Shown here: positions 45,142 to 55,479 of the stretch, piece by piece
Layout of the letters: the number at the start of each line of letters is the position of its first letter
Numbering within the stretch: position 1 is the first letter of the stretch
Source: Alcanivorax quisquiliarum
Lineage (GTDB): Bacteria; Pseudomonadota; Gammaproteobacteria; Pseudomonadales; Alcanivoracaceae
Assembly: GCF_023051175.1 (NCBI RefSeq)
Contig: NZ_JALKII010000007.1
Coordinates: forward strand, 124,001-188,000
Length of the DNA stretch: 64,000 nucleotides
Reading direction: 5' to 3'
Program-made: the position numbers and the translations under genes
Notes under the pieces: model-generated
Databases searched by the model: none
Told to the model about the DNA's origin: nothing
The model's input: only the letters and a program-made list of their open reading frames with translations

Positions 45142-45485
45142 GTATCCGTACCCTTCATCCGGTTTATGTCATCCGCGCGCACGACGTCATAGGCCCGGCG
45201 AATCAGCACCACGGCAAAGGCCAGTACGCCGAAACCGATTACAATGGCTGTCAGAATCAGCGCCTGCGCCAGCGGGTCGGCGACCGGGCCTTCTGGTTGT
45301 AGCGCCCCCTCCGGTACCAGAGGGGGCGCGCCGCGCATCATGCCGGCGGTGGTGAATAACAACAGGTTGGCGGCGTTGGAAAGCAGAACCAGACCGATCA
45401 CCAGCTTCACGATCGAGCGGCGCAACATCATGTACGTCGCGGTGGCGTAGAGCACGCCGATGACAAACGCCATCAGGGTTTCCAT
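45138..45485 (-). CDS. mrpC: Mrp antiporter subunit C
   Basis: A 115-aa NuoK-like subunit with three TM helices; [21 protein letters not shown]-type core (here [20 protein letters not shown]), the conserved [17 protein letters not shown] and a charged C-terminus. It abuts mrpB (one-base overlap at 45485) and mrpD. Confidence 0.94.
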   Translation of the reverse strand: METLMAFVIGVLYATATYMMLRRSIVKLVIGLVLLSNAANLLLFTTAGMMRGAPPLVPEGALQPEGPVADPLAQALILTAIVIGFGVLAFAVVLIRRAYDVVRADDINRMKGTDT

Positions 45486-45907
45486 CAGCTTTCCTCCGCC
45501 AGGTTGAGCACAATAGTGAGCACCGAGCCGACCACCACCATATAGACGCCGAGGTCGAAGAACAGCGGTGTGCCGAGTTTCAGTTCACCCAACAGTGGCA
45601 ATGTGATTTCGAACCAGAGAGCGGTGAAAAATGCTTCACCGAGCAGTGTGGAGGGCACCGCAGAAAGCACACCGGTAGTCAGCCCCCAGCCGATCAGATC
45701 ACGCGGTGTGAGCCGCAGCACCCGCCGTGCCGCATTGGTGCCCATTACAAAAAGATGCAGCGACACAGCGGCCGCAGCCACCAGCCCGCCGATGAAACCG
45801 CCGCCGGGTTCGTTGTGGCCGCGCAGCAGCAGGAAAAGAGAAAACAGCAACAACAGCGGCAGCAGGAAGCGCCCGGTAGTGCGCAGAATGAGCGATTGCT
45901 GATTCAT
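45485..45907 (-). CDS. mrpB: Mrp antiporter subunit B
   Basis: A 140-aa protein with four TM helices and the MrpB signature [16 protein letters not shown] plus [16 protein letters not shown]. Its start overlaps the mrpA stop by four bases. MrpA, B, C and D form the NDH-1-like ion-translocating core. Confidence 0.94.
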   Translation of the reverse strand: MNQQSLILRTTGRFLLPLLLLFSLFLLLRGHNEPGGGFIGGLVAAAAVSLHLFVMGTNAARRVLRLTPRDLIGWGLTTGVLSAVPSTLLGEAFFTALWFEITLPLLGELKLGTPLFFDLGVYMVVVGSVLTIVLNLAEES

Positions 45908-48213
45908 TCCTGGCCTCCCGAGCGAAGCTTGAGCATGGCAAAGATGCCGATCGCGGCCAGCGACAGCACGGCAATCTCACCGAGTGTATCCAGGCCGCGG
46001 AAATCCACCAGGATGACATTGACAATATTTCGCCCAAAGCCATCAGACACAGCGTGCTCGACAAAATACTGCGAGATGCTCGGGAAGTAGCGCGTGGCGG
46101 TTACCGCGAGGATCAACACGGTAAAGGTGCCGCCGACGATCACAGCGGTCAGTGCGTCCAACAGACGCAGCGGGCGCGAGGACAGCTTCAGAAAGCCCGG
46201 CAGCCGAAACAGCACCAGCACCAGCAGAATAACTGTCAGGGTTTCCACCAGCACCTGAGTGATGGCCAGATCCGGGGCGCTGAACATCACGTAAGTCAGT
46301 GCAACAGTGAAGCCGAGTGCGCCCAGCGCGGCAACCGCGCCCAGGCGCTCATTGGTGAGCACCGCAGCAATACTGGAGGCAGCAAGAACGGCTGCGATCA
46401 CATACTCGTAGAACGCGACACCGCTGAAATCCATGGCGATACGAATGCCAGACAGGTTCATGCTCAGCGCCGCCATGACCAGCACCACCATGGTGCCCAG
46501 CGTAGTCATCAGGTAGTAACGCAGATAACCGTTTTGCAGCACACGGGTCTGCCAGGCCGAAAAACGTACCAGCGCCTCCATGCCCATGGCGTACAGCCGT
46601 TCCGGGCCGAGCCGCCGGGCGAACCGCTCGCCAGCGTCAGTCATGCTGCGCCAGCGGCCCCAGTTGCAAAACAGAAGCGTACCCAGCAGCAGCGCTGCGA
46701 TACTCATTACCAGGGCCGTGTTGACGCCGTGCCATAGCGCAAGCTCCGCCACGACAGCATGGCCGGCCGCTGCCGACGCGGCAGCGCTGAGTGCTTGCTC
46801 CGGTAATGCCGGCAACAGGCCGAAGCCGAGGCCCAGCAGCGCCAGCACCACCGGCCCGGCGAGCAGCGCAGGCCCGGGCGAGCGGAAAGCAGTGGGCAGC
46901 TCCGGCATGTCCCGGCGGATGAACCACGGCCAGATGCCGACCACCAGCGCGATGGTGATGCCTAACGTGGCGCTCAGAAAGGCAGCTACAGAGAACACCA
47001 CAGCGAGCGCCGGCGCCCCCATGACGGATTCAAGCATCGTTTCCTTGGCGATAAAGCCGAACATCGGTGCCAGGCCGGCCAGCGACAACGCGGTACCAAC
47101 GGCGGCAGCGGCGGTGATCGGCAGCTGCCGCGCGAGGCCGCCCGTTTGCAGAAAATCCTTCGCGCCGGTACTGAAATCAATGACGCCCGCGATCATGAAC
47201 AGTGCCCCTTTGTAGAGCGCATGGGCCAGCAAAAACGCCATCGCTGCGATCAACGCCTGCTCGGTGCCGATACCGATCAGCATTGTCAGCGTGCCCAGTG
47301 CCATCACGGTGGAGTAGGCCAACATCTGCTTGATGCCGGTCGTCCGTGATGCGAGATAAACCCCCATCAGCATAGTGATGGCGCCGGTCAGGCCGAGCAG
47401 CCACAGCCAAGCGTCGTTGCCGCCCAGCGCCGGCTGCAGCCGGGCCAGCAGATAAACGCCTGCTTTCACCATGGTGGCCGAGTGCAGGTAGGCCGAAACG
47501 GGCGTAGGCGCCGCCATGGCGTTGGGCAGCCAGAAGTGAAACGGGTATTGAGCCGATTTGGTGAAAGCGCCGACAAGAATCAGTAACAACATGGGCAAGA
47601 ACAGCGGGTGGGCTTGCAGCGCCTCGCGCTCGCTGAGCAACTGTGACAGCTCGAAACTCCCCCCGGCCAGCCCGAGGAGAATCAGGCCAGTCATCAGTGC
47701 CAGCCCGCCGCCAGCGGTGATGAAGAACCCCTGTAGTGCCGCCGCGCGCGTCTTCGCATCTTCGTGATTGAAGCCGATCAGCAGGTAGGAGGTGATGCTG
47801 GTCAGCTCCCAGAACACAAACAGGCCGATCAGGTTGTCGGAAAGCACAAGGCCCAACATCGACGCCATGAAGCACAGCAGCAGCGCGTACAGCCGGCCAA
47901 GTGCCGGATGATCGCCCAGGTAGCGGCCGGTATATATCAGAATGAAAGTACCGATACCGGTAATCAGCAGGGCAAACAGCAACGACAGGCCATCGAGCAT
48001 GAAGCTCAGCCGGATATCCAGCCCGGCAACCCAGGGCTGGCTTTCAAGGAGCATCGCCCCGGCGCTGATGGCGGGTAGTTGCTGTGCAAAATAGAAAAAC
48101 AGGCAAGCGGGGAAGAGCGCAAACAGTAAACCGCTGTGGCGGGGGGGGATATGGCGATGTACCAGCGGGGCCAGAGCGGCGACAAAGAAACCTGAGAGCA
48201 CAGTTAGCAGCAT
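45904..48213 (-). CDS. mrpA: Mrp antiporter subunit A
   Basis: A 769-aa fused NuoL-like/MrpB-like subunit, the largest of the complex. [37 protein letters not shown] and [24 protein letters not shown] are canonical. The C-terminal 200 residues carry the MrpA-specific extension ([26 protein letters not shown]). I start at the ATG giving [10 protein letters not shown] because CGGAG lies 6 nt upstream; the upstream in-frame extension is arginine-rich and implausible. First gene of the operon; the complex exports Na+ for H+ and supports alkali and salt tolerance. Confidence 0.94.
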   Translation of the reverse strand: MLLTVLSGFFVAALAPLVHRHIPPRHSGLLFALFPACLFFYFAQQLPAISAGAMLLESQPWVAGLDIRLSFMLDGLSLLFALLITGIGTFILIYTGRYLGDHPALGRLYALLLCFMASMLGLVLSDNLIGLFVFWELTSITSYLLIGFNHEDAKTRAAALQGFFITAGGGLALMTGLILLGLAGGSFELSQLLSEREALQAHPLFLPMLLLILVGAFTKSAQYPFHFWLPNAMAAPTPVSAYLHSATMVKAGVYLLARLQPALGGNDAWLWLLGLTGAITMLMGVYLASRTTGIKQMLAYSTVMALGTLTMLIGIGTEQALIAAMAFLLAHALYKGALFMIAGVIDFSTGAKDFLQTGGLARQLPITAAAAVGTALSLAGLAPMFGFIAKETMLESVMGAPALAVVFSVAAFLSATLGITIALVVGIWPWFIRRDMPELPTAFRSPGPALLAGPVVLALLGLGFGLLPALPEQALSAAASAAAGHAVVAELALWHGVNTALVMSIAALLLGTLLFCNWGRWRSMTDAGERFARRLGPERLYAMGMEALVRFSAWQTRVLQNGYLRYYLMTTLGTMVVLVMAALSMNLSGIRIAMDFSGVAFYEYVIAAVLAASSIAAVLTNERLGAVAALGALGFTVALTYVMFSAPDLAITQVLVETLTVILLVLVLFRLPGFLKLSSRPLRLLDALTAVIVGGTFTVLILAVTATRYFPSISQYFVEHAVSDGFGRNIVNVILVDFRGLDTLGEIAVLSLAAIGIFAMLKLRSGGQE

Positions 48214-48335
48214 AAGTCTCCGTTTTCCCGGCGCGCACCGAATGTCCGGCCTCGTGGCTCGCCGGGCATCGGGCCGCGCCGGCACGGGCCTGGCGGCACT
48301 GAAATGAGGGGCACAACAGCTCGATTCTAACGGTC

Positions 48336-48355
48336 GTTTGCAGCCGCCTGCAAAC
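48336..48355. promoter_or_regulatory. Perfect palindrome upstream of mrpA
   Basis: GTTTGCAG-CCGC-CTGCAAAC, two perfect 8-bp arms, lies about 125 bp upstream of mrpA and 80 bp past the DUF58 stop. It could be an operator of the mrp operon or a terminator hairpin of the preceding one; no T-run favours the operator reading. Confidence 0.5.
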
Positions 48356-48431
48356 CGCGCCCTGATCGCTATCTATATATAAGTACAAGGAAAATCGGAG
48401 GTTTTAGCGGGAAGGAGTACGCGGCTGCTCC

Positions 48432-49775
48432 TCACAGTCGGCCGGCTTGCCGCAAGCTCACATACAACTGGTTGAGGCGCGTGGGCAAGGTGTCCGGCGT
48501 GCCATCGATCACCTGCACGCCCGCGTGGCGCAGGCGCCCGTACAAGGCTTGCCGCGCCTGCTGATAACCCGCATCGGTGGCGATCTGCAAGGCATGCTCC
48601 GCAACGTTGACCGGCGCCCGCGCCAGCGCCTGTTGTGCCGGCAATTGCATATCGCCGATCATCAGCCGGTAACGGCCCGCCAGCAGCCGCACGGCCAGCA
48701 GCAAGTCGTCTTCATCATCCGGTTGCAGGCGCGTGATGAGTACCACCAGCGCTTGCCGCCGCCAGCGCCGCATCAGCTCGCTGGCGGCAGTGCTGTAATC
48801 GCTGTTGGTATCTGCCGGCTGCAACGGATACACCTGCCCCAGCAGGCGGCTCAATGCCGTGCGGCTGGCCAGTGGCGGCACCCACAACGGCTGCTCGGCG
48901 GCGCACAGCAGCAGGCCCGGCCGGTCGCCCTGATCAAGCGCGGTCGAGGCCATCAGCAATGCCGCATCCAGAGCGTGATCGAACACACTGCGGGTGCCGA
49001 TCAGCGGCGCCAGACGCCGGCTGCCATCCAGCAGCAGGATCAGATGGCGCTGCTGTTCATCACGATATTCACGGCTGATCAGGTTGCCGCGCCGGACGGT
49101 GGCGGGCCAGTCGATCTGCCGCAGGGTGTCGCCGGCCCGATAGTCGCGCAGCTGATGAAATTCCTGCCCATCGCCGCCGGTGCGACGCAAATGCCGGCCG
49201 GGGCGGTGCCGGGTTTGTGGCGCGGCAGCAAGCGGCTCGGTGCTCAGAAAAGAAAAATCGGGATACACCGGCACCTCAGTGCTGGCCGCGATCACATGCC
49301 GGCGCAGCCACAGGCCAGCCGGGCTGGGGCACCACAGATGGATATCGCCAAACTGCGCCACGCCACGGCGCGCTGGCCGATAAACATACTGCAACCGCGT
49401 TGTTTGCCCCGGTCGTGGGGTCGATGGCGGCATCAGCGCCAGCGGCATACCGGTCTGGTCATCATCGCCGGGATGCTGATCCAGCAGCAGCGTGCCGGGG
49501 CGCCAGTCGCTGCGATCCAGATTGATCTCGATAATACCCGGCCGGCCTGCCGCCAGTGCCGAGGGCAACGTCCGCGTTGCGGCGGGTGCCAGCTCACGCC
49601 GGCTGCGCCAGGCATCGCAGCCGGCCAGTATGGCCAGTAACAGCCCGGCCGCGAGCCACAGCGATGTCAGCGGCGCACGCAGGCTGGCATCGGCCAGTGG
49701 CGCCAGCGCCGCCAGCAGTGCCAGCCCGGCCCAGCCGGCGATCGCCAGCAACAGCCGCCGTGCCGGAATCATCAT
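48432..49775 (-). CDS. DUF58 domain protein
   Basis: A 447-aa protein with two N-terminal TM helices (about 8-27 and 33-50), a beta-rich middle, and the DUF58 core RGGDGQEFHQLRDYRAGDTLRQIDW-type motif (RTGGDGQEFHQLRDYRAGDT), then RGNLISREYRDEQQRHL. A VWA-like segment ILLLDGSRRL follows, with the MIDAS motif degenerate (DGSRR rather than DxSxS). Last of the MoxR operon; ATG overlaps the moxR stop. DUF58 proteins commonly pair with MoxR ATPases, presumably as the protein they act on or through. Confidence 0.88.
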   Translation of the reverse strand: MMIPARRLLLAIAGWAGLALLAALAPLADASLRAPLTSLWLAAGLLLAILAGCDAWRSRRELAPAATRTLPSALAAGRPGIIEINLDRSDWRPGTLLLDQHPGDDDQTGMPLALMPPSTPRPGQTTRLQYVYRPARRGVAQFGDIHLWCPSPAGLWLRRHVIAASTEVPVYPDFSFLSTEPLAAAPQTRHRPGRHLRRTGGDGQEFHQLRDYRAGDTLRQIDWPATVRRGNLISREYRDEQQRHLILLLDGSRRLAPLIGTRSVFDHALDAALLMASTALDQGDRPGLLLCAAEQPLWVPPLASRTALSRLLGQVYPLQPADTNSDYSTAASELMRRWRRQALVVLITRLQPDDEDDLLLAVRLLAGRYRLMIGDMQLPAQQALARAPVNVAEHALQIATDAGYQQARQALYGRLRHAGVQVIDGTPDTLPTRLNQLYVSLRQAGRL

Positions 49776-50779
49776 TGGCGCGGCGCCGGCACGGCATCCA
49801 GCAGGCGATCAAGCAGCGGCTCCATGCGCAAGCCCTCGATCTCCGCATCGGCACTCAGGCACAAGCGATGGCGCAGCACCGGCCGCGCCACCGCCTTGAT
49901 GTCGTCCGGCGTCACAAAATCACGGCCATCGAGCAGCGCGTGGGCGCGGCCGGCGCGGGTCATGGCAATGCTGGCACGCGGGCTTGCGCCACGCGCCAGG
50001 CCCGGAAAATCCCGGCTCTGCCGTGCCAGCCGCACGGCGTAGTCCAGCACCGCATTATCCAGCGACAGCCGCCGTACCGCAGCCTGCATCGCCAGCACCC
50101 CGGCGGCATCGGTAATCTGCGCCAGGCTCGCCACCGCCAGGCTGTCGCCGATGGTGCCATCGAGCACCATGCGCACCAGCCGCTGCTCCTGCTCGGCGTC
50201 CGGGTAATCAATCAGCACCTTGAAAAGAAAGCGATCCAGCTCGGCCTCCGGCAGCGGGTAAGTGCCTTCCTGATCAATCGGATTCTGGGTCGCCAGCACC
50301 ATGAACGGCTCGGCCAGCGCAAAGGCGCTGCCCTCGATGGTGATTTGCCGCTCCTGCATGACTTCCAGCAGCGCTGCCTGGGTTTTCGCCGGGGCGCGGT
50401 TGATTTCGTCGGCCAGCAACAGCTGCGTGAACGCTGGCCCCTTTCGCATGCGAAAACGCTCGCTTTTCGGGTCGTAGATTGCATGCCCGGTAATGTCCGT
50501 CGGCATCAGATCCGGCGTGAACTGAATCCGGGCGGAATCCAGCGCCAGGCACCGCGACAGCGCCCGCACCAGCAGCGTCTTGCCCAGGCCGGGCACGCCT
50601 TCGATCAGCACATGCCCGCCGGTGAGCAGCGCCAGCAGTATCTCGCGCACCACCTCCCGCTGGCCCACCAATACCTGATTCAGCGCCTGCTCCAGCCGCG
50701 AGGCCAGAGCGGCCGCATCGGCCAGCGGCATCGGCGCGGCAGCAGCCGGGGTAACGCGATCGTCTGAATGTTGCGTCAC
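49772..50779 (-). CDS. MoxR-family AAA+ ATPase
   Basis: A 335-aa AAA+ protein with Walker A GVPGLGKT, Walker B LLLADEINRAPAKTQ, sensor 1 ATQNPIDQEGTYPLPEAELDRF and the arginine-finger region in the lid. MoxR ATPases act as chaperones that activate or assemble partner proteins. The start is GTG at 50779: GGAGAA lies just upstream and it overlaps the DUF4350 stop (GTGA). A longer upstream open frame is within the DUF4350 gene and not real. It sits between DUF4350 and DUF58. Confidence 0.92.
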   Translation of the reverse strand: MTQHSDDRVTPAAAAPMPLADAAALASRLEQALNQVLVGQREVVREILLALLTGGHVLIEGVPGLGKTLLVRALSRCLALDSARIQFTPDLMPTDITGHAIYDPKSERFRMRKGPAFTQLLLADEINRAPAKTQAALLEVMQERQITIEGSAFALAEPFMVLATQNPIDQEGTYPLPEAELDRFLFKVLIDYPDAEQEQRLVRMVLDGTIGDSLAVASLAQITDAAGVLAMQAAVRRLSLDNAVLDYAVRLARQSRDFPGLARGASPRASIAMTRAGRAHALLDGRDFVTPDDIKAVARPVLRHRLCLSADAEIEGLRMEPLLDRLLDAVPAPRQ

Positions 50780-52260
50780 AGGGTTCTCCTGAGTTGTTGC
50801 AAGGTAGCCACCAGATCGGTGAATTCGGCCAGCGTCCGCGGGCGGGCACCCAGTGCCCGTTGCACCTGAGCCTCGGTGCACGCGCTCAGGCGCGCTGCCG
50901 TGGCAATCTCGCTGGCATGGCTGGCATCTTGCGCAGGGCGATGGCGTTGCATCAGTCGCCGCACCTCGGTGCGCAGCGGCGCCAGCAACGCATCCGCATT
51001 GCCCGTGCGCCACAGCAGCCGGCCGCTGGCCAGCAGATGATCCAGAAAATCACCCGGCTGGCCGGTGGCCTCATCACGCTGCACCTGCCGGCGCGGCAAC
51101 TGCCGCCATACGAGCAGCACCAGCAGCAGCGCCAGAGAAAACGCCAGCGGGGCAGCATGGCGCCAGAGCCAGGCCGGCAGGCGCTCCATCTGCACCCCGC
51201 GCACAAACCACACCTGGCGATGCTCGCGGGTAAAATAATCGAGCAGCTCGGCGTGATCCAGATAATGCAATTGGTCGTTGCGCCAGGGGCCGAGATCGGC
51301 GGTGACCAGCAAGCGGCCGGCGCCGATCCTGAACTGCACCAGGTGCGGGCCTTGTCGGCTTTCGGAGTGGGCCGTCAGCGTGGCGCCCAGCGCCGAGAGC
51401 CGGCCGCGCAAGTAATGCAGCTGCCGCGTGGCGTCATCATGGCTGGCCCAAACGCCGCCCTTGTCTTCGGGTGTCGGCGCGGCCTTGGGCTCGCCGGGCA
51501 AATAGACCGTGCCGGCATTTTTTTCACGGTGCAGCATATTTTCGTGATCGGGCGTAGCCGCTTTTTCCGTGGCGTCGTCGTTGGGTATGGCCTGCTCGGC
51601 CAGTACCGTCATCACTGTCAGCACCACATCAGGCGCAAAGCCGACATAGCGCACGCCATCGTGGGTCTCCACCTCGGTGTCCTGCCAGCGCAGCGGGTTA
51701 TCGCACAACAGGCGGCGGCATTCCTCCGTCATCGCCGGATCATCCGCCGCATGGCACAGGCGCTGAAACAGATTGCCCGCAGGCGATAACCAATCGCCGA
51801 AAAACGCCTCGAACCCAGCGTCGGGCTGAGCGTTTTCCGGTGCCCGCTGCGCTGTCAGCGAAAGCGGGAACAACAGCGGGTCGTGCCGTTGCCAGCGCGC
51901 ATCGTCTGCGGCGTATTCCTGATCGAGATTCGCCATCGGCGCCGCCTGCACCAGCATCATGCCGCCCTCGGCCAGCCATTGGTAAAGCGCTTCAATTTGC
52001 GCAGTGCCCAGGCCGCTGCGGTGCTGATCCATAATGATCAGCGTGTCGTGGCCAGGCAGCGGAAACAGCCCCGGCGTGCCGAGCAGATAACGCACCTTGC
52101 GGCCGCGTGCCTCCAGCAGGGTGCCGGCTGCCAGCATCGGATTGCGCAACACCTCGCCCTCTGGCGGCACATGCACCACATGGCTGCGCCGCTCGAAACG
52201 GCTGGCGCAATAGATCGCCAGCGCAACCAGCGCCAGAACAAGCAGCAGGCGCCAGCGCAT
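50776..52260 (-). CDS. DUF4350 membrane protein
   Basis: A 494-aa protein: TM1 at about 4-20, a large extracytoplasmic DUF4350 domain (PGHDTLIIMDQHRSGLGTAQIEALYQWLAEGGMMLVQA begins the GATase-like fold; only fragments are quoted), a second TM near 365-383 (PLAFSLALLLVLLVWRQLP), and a cytoplasmic tail. GATase-1-like fold domains of this type are usually non-catalytic. Stop and start codons overlap with both neighbours, so expression is coupled to MoxR and DUF4129. Role unknown. Confidence 0.82.
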   Translation of the reverse strand: MRWRLLLVLALVALAIYCASRFERRSHVVHVPPEGEVLRNPMLAAGTLLEARGRKVRYLLGTPGLFPLPGHDTLIIMDQHRSGLGTAQIEALYQWLAEGGMMLVQAAPMANLDQEYAADDARWQRHDPLLFPLSLTAQRAPENAQPDAGFEAFFGDWLSPAGNLFQRLCHAADDPAMTEECRRLLCDNPLRWQDTEVETHDGVRYVGFAPDVVLTVMTVLAEQAIPNDDATEKAATPDHENMLHREKNAGTVYLPGEPKAAPTPEDKGGVWASHDDATRQLHYLRGRLSALGATLTAHSESRQGPHLVQFRIGAGRLLVTADLGPWRNDQLHYLDHAELLDYFTREHRQVWFVRGVQMERLPAWLWRHAAPLAFSLALLLVLLVWRQLPRRQVQRDEATGQPGDFLDHLLASGRLLWRTGNADALLAPLRTEVRRLMQRHRPAQDASHASEIATAARLSACTEAQVQRALGARPRTLAEFTDLVATLQQLRRTL

Positions 52261-53744
52261 CAGGCCGGGCCCTCGCCGGGCAACTGCCCGCTGTGCTGCC
52301 AGTCTTTCAATAGCGCCAGAATGTGCTCGTCCGCCGCCGGCTGGCGGCCCCAGGCGGTGCGCACCCAGGCCGGCGTCAGCCGCGCCAGAAAGCCCGTCAG
52401 CGGGTCATCCGGCTGTGTCTGTTGTAGCTGGCGCAGCACGTCCCCCTCCGTGGCTCCGGCGCTGATGCGCAAGCCGTGGCGCTGGTGCAGCTCCGCCAGC
52501 GTGGCGCGATAGAGCAGGCTCAGGGCGCGGCGGCGATCGCCCTCATGCAGCGCTTCGCGAATGGCCGCCGCCACATCAACGGGCAAGCTTTCCGGCGCCA
52601 GCGACAGACCCTGAATAACAAGCGGCGCTCGCGGGCGCGTTGGCGCTGGCCGGGCCGGCACCGCCAGCCTGTGGCGCTGCGACCACAGCAGCCACAGCAT
52701 CACAGCGATCAGCGCAGCCCAGGCCAGCACGCGCAGCAACTCACCCAGCCAGGGCAGCGTGCCCAGCGGTCGTGATGCCGGCTCGCGTTCGAACAGCTTG
52801 CGCAACAAGGTGTCGAAAAAGTTGCTGCTGTCGCCCGAGGGTGGCTGCTTCCAGCGCCAGGCTTGCTCCGTCTGCATGGGCATATAAGGCTCGCCGGCAA
52901 GAATCTCCACCGCCTGATCGCGCACCGAAGGCTCGGCGGCTTCCAGCGTGGGGGCCAGGCACAGCAGCGGCAGCAGCAGCGCCAGCGCCGGCGCGATATG
53001 CGCCGCACGGCGGCGGCCGATGTCGCCCAGCCCCGGCTCCAGATCCCAGCCTTCCAGCCAGGTGCGTTTGTTCAGATACAGCGCAAAACCGCAGCAGACA
53101 TACAGCGGTTGCAGCAGCGTCATGGCCAGATACCAGGCCACCAGCATGGCCGCGCCAAACGCATTGGCCTGATCATCAAGCCAGTATTCCAGCGTCAGGC
53201 TGGCCTCCCACGGAAACAGCACCCAGGCCAGCACCACCAGGCTGGCGGCCAGGCCCTGTTCCAGATGCACCGTCAATAGCGTCAGCGCGCCGCCGTGAGA
53301 AGAGGGCGGCAGCGCCAGCACCTGCAACCGTTGCCGGGTTTGTTTGCGCGGGGCTTTTTCCAGCTGGAACACCGGCGTGTGATAACTGCGTGACGGGCTC
53401 AACCGGCGCCAGGTCAGTTGATCGAACAGATAAGAAAATCCATAACGGGGGAATTGCCGCAGCAGCGTCAGTGGTGCTGTGCGCTCGCCGAACAGCGCAC
53501 GGGCGCAGTATTCCAGCAGCGGGCGCTCCCACAGCGGCTTGAGCCACCAGAACAGCAGCGGCGCCAGTGCGCTTTGCCAGCCCGGCCACAGCCACCACAA
53601 CGCCAGCGCCGGCAGCAACGTGGTGAGCAACCACACCGTCGTCAGCGGCGCCCACCAGCGGCGATACATGCGCGTGCCCAGATCAATCGCCTGCCAGGCG
53701 CTGCGCGGCGCAATGCGCGCCTGATGCCGGGGTGCATCGCTCAT
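52260..53744 (-). CDS. DUF4129 domain membrane protein
   Basis: A 494-aa polytopic protein. The N-terminal half has about six TM segments (WAPLTTVWLLTTLLPALALWW; LVVLAWVLFPWEASL; IAPALALLLPLLCLAP) and resembles the membrane part often found with transglutaminase-like operons. A TM near residue 335 precedes the C-terminal DUF4129 domain, with the typical AAIREALHEGDRRRALSLLY and LAELHQRHGLRISAGATEGD. DUF4129 is known at the C-terminus of transglutaminase-like proteins; no transglutaminase core is present here. Confidence 0.82.
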   Translation of the reverse strand: MSDAPRHQARIAPRSAWQAIDLGTRMYRRWWAPLTTVWLLTTLLPALALWWLWPGWQSALAPLLFWWLKPLWERPLLEYCARALFGERTAPLTLLRQFPRYGFSYLFDQLTWRRLSPSRSYHTPVFQLEKAPRKQTRQRLQVLALPPSSHGGALTLLTVHLEQGLAASLVVLAWVLFPWEASLTLEYWLDDQANAFGAAMLVAWYLAMTLLQPLYVCCGFALYLNKRTWLEGWDLEPGLGDIGRRRAAHIAPALALLLPLLCLAPTLEAAEPSVRDQAVEILAGEPYMPMQTEQAWRWKQPPSGDSSNFFDTLLRKLFEREPASRPLGTLPWLGELLRVLAWAALIAVMLWLLWSQRHRLAVPARPAPTRPRAPLVIQGLSLAPESLPVDVAAAIREALHEGDRRRALSLLYRATLAELHQRHGLRISAGATEGDVLRQLQQTQPDDPLTGFLARLTPAWVRTAWGRQPAADEHILALLKDWQHSGQLPGEGPA

Positions 53745-54709
53745 CGCCTGGCTCCGTCACGGCCGGTGAGCAACAGATATGCCGCCAGCAGCGCCCAGCA
53801 GGCGGCGCCAACGCTGTATTTCACGGCCGCCGGCAGATCCCGCGGCGACCAGAACGCTTCGATAAATGCCGCCAGCAGCAACATCAGAAACACACCGTAC
53901 ACCACCGGCAGCGCCCGCACGGCGGCATGGCGCAGCGCATCCAGCCGACGATAGGGGCCGGGCGCCAGCACCGCCATGCCCAGTTGCAGGCCGGCACCGC
54001 CAGCGAGCACGATGGCCGTCAGCTCCGGGGCGCCATGGGCCACCACAAAGGTGAAGAACGGCTCGGTAGCGCCGACATTATTGATATGCGCCGCTGCCGC
54101 GCCAAAAAAACCACCGTTGAAAATCATCACCACCAGCGCACCGATACCGAACGCCAGCCCACCGGCAAAACTGCGAAAGGCAATGCTGATGTTGTTGTAA
54201 ATGTAATAGCCGAACATCATCACATCGTCCTGGCTATCGCGGCCGCTACGGAACGACGCATCGCCGTACATGCTCTCCAGCGACAGCGTCATGGATTCGC
54301 CCAGCACGCTGTAGGCCATGTCCGGCTGCATCGCCACCAGCACCCAGGTGAACAGCATCGCCAGCCCGAACGCCGCCGTGCTGGCCAGATGCCAGCGCCA
54401 CTGGGCGCGCACAGCGCGGGGAAAATCCGCAGTCAGCAAACGACGCAGCCGGGGCAGCAGCGCCGGGCGGTGCTGATAAAGCTGGCGGTGGCCGCGCAGC
54501 ACCAGGCTATTGAGCTGTGCGACAAGCGCCAGGCTATAGCCGCGCTGCCGCGCCAGCGCCAGATGGTGGCAGAGCCGGCGATACGCCTCGGGAAAAGCGG
54601 CAATCGGCATCGGCGCAGGGGCCGGCGCGCCTTGCTCAAGATGCGTCACGGTGGCTTCCAGTTGCTGCCATAAAGCAGCGTGGCGCTGCTCGAATTGTTG
54701 CTGCCGCAT
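53741..54709 (-). CDS. SpoIIM-domain (DUF95) membrane protein
   Basis: A 322-aa protein; the N-terminal 100 residues are soluble and helical, followed by about five TM segments. The SpoIIM-type core is ASFRSGRDSQDDVMMFGYYIYNN through GGLAFGIGALVVMIFNGGFFGAA, then VAHGAPELTAIVLAGGAGL. In spore formers SpoIIM acts with SpoIID/P in peptidoglycan degradation; in proteobacteria the family appears in MoxR operons with unknown function. I start at the ATG giving MRQQQFEQRH. It overlaps DUF4129 by four bases. Confidence 0.85.
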   Translation of the reverse strand: MRQQQFEQRHAALWQQLEATVTHLEQGAPAPAPMPIAAFPEAYRRLCHHLALARQRGYSLALVAQLNSLVLRGHRQLYQHRPALLPRLRRLLTADFPRAVRAQWRWHLASTAAFGLAMLFTWVLVAMQPDMAYSVLGESMTLSLESMYGDASFRSGRDSQDDVMMFGYYIYNNISIAFRSFAGGLAFGIGALVVMIFNGGFFGAAAAHINNVGATEPFFTFVVAHGAPELTAIVLAGGAGLQLGMAVLAPGPYRRLDALRHAAVRALPVVYGVFLMLLLAAFIEAFWSPRDLPAAVKYSVGAACWALLAAYLLLTGRDGARR

Positions 54710-54710
54710 G

Positions 54711-55475
54711 TTATCGCCCGCCCTGCACATGCAGCGCCATGCGCTGAAGTTGTTCTTCCGCCTGCGCCGGCGGCAGCTCAGGGAATGCGCGCTGCGCCAA
54801 CTCGCCCCGGCGGCCCGGCGACAGGCCAGCGCTGCGCTCGAGAAACGTCAGCAGCAATTGTCGGTCGGCAAGGGTGGCGGGCCAGTCCGGCGCCAGCGGC
54901 GGGCGCGTGTGAGCGTCAGAGTGAGGTGCTATAGAGTGGGGAGCTGTATGAGAGCTGTGGCGAGTGTCAGTGCGAACGTCGGCGGCGGCGCCGGGCAGCG
55001 TGTTTGAAAAAGCACGATTGCTGCTTGCCGCATACACCACCAGCGTGCCCGCCGCGAGATCGCCCAGGCGGCGAAAGCGGCTGTCCAGCAGCATGGTGAT
55101 AAAACCGGTGAGATACAGCAGCGGAAACAGATCCACCGTGCGCAGCAGATTGCGCACCAGGCTCGCCTGAATATCCACCGGCGTGCCGTCCTCGTGCACC
55201 ACCGCCATGCCGAACGCTTTTTTGCCCGGTGTCTGGCCGTTGCGCATCACCTCGAACCAGACCGGGTAAAACCATTCCAGCACAAACACCAGAATCAGCA
55301 GCAGGCCCGTGCCGGCACCACCGATCATGCCGAATACGAAAGCCGCTGCCAGATAAATCACGGCACGTATAAGCAAGTCTGTGAAATAAGCCAGCGCACG
55401 CGGCAGCGGGCCGGCCAGATCCAGCACCAGAGGCACCCCTTCCGGGGTGGTAATGTGATGCTGATCGTCAATCAT
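54711..55475 (-). CDS. RDD-family membrane protein
   Basis: A 254-aa protein. RDD signature elements are PRALAYFTDLLIRAVIYL and NGQTPGKKAFGMAVV, with LVRNLLRTVDLFPLLYLTG and FRRLGDLAAGTLVVY: conserved R, D, D in three TM helices. The C-terminal tail is long, His/Ser-rich and likely cytoplasmic. It is adjacent by 1 bp to the SpoIIM gene and belongs to the same operon. Some RDD proteins are Na+(Li+)/H+ antiporters, but this is not established for the operon form. Confidence 0.87.
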   Translation of the reverse strand: MIDDQHHITTPEGVPLVLDLAGPLPRALAYFTDLLIRAVIYLAAAFVFGMIGGAGTGLLLILVFVLEWFYPVWFEVMRNGQTPGKKAFGMAVVHEDGTPVDIQASLVRNLLRTVDLFPLLYLTGFITMLLDSRFRRLGDLAAGTLVVYAASSNRAFSNTLPGAAADVRTDTRHSSHTAPHSIAPHSDAHTRPPLAPDWPATLADRQLLLTFLERSAGLSPGRRGELAQRAFPELPPAQAEEQLQRMALHVQGGR

Positions 55476-55479
55476 CCGG

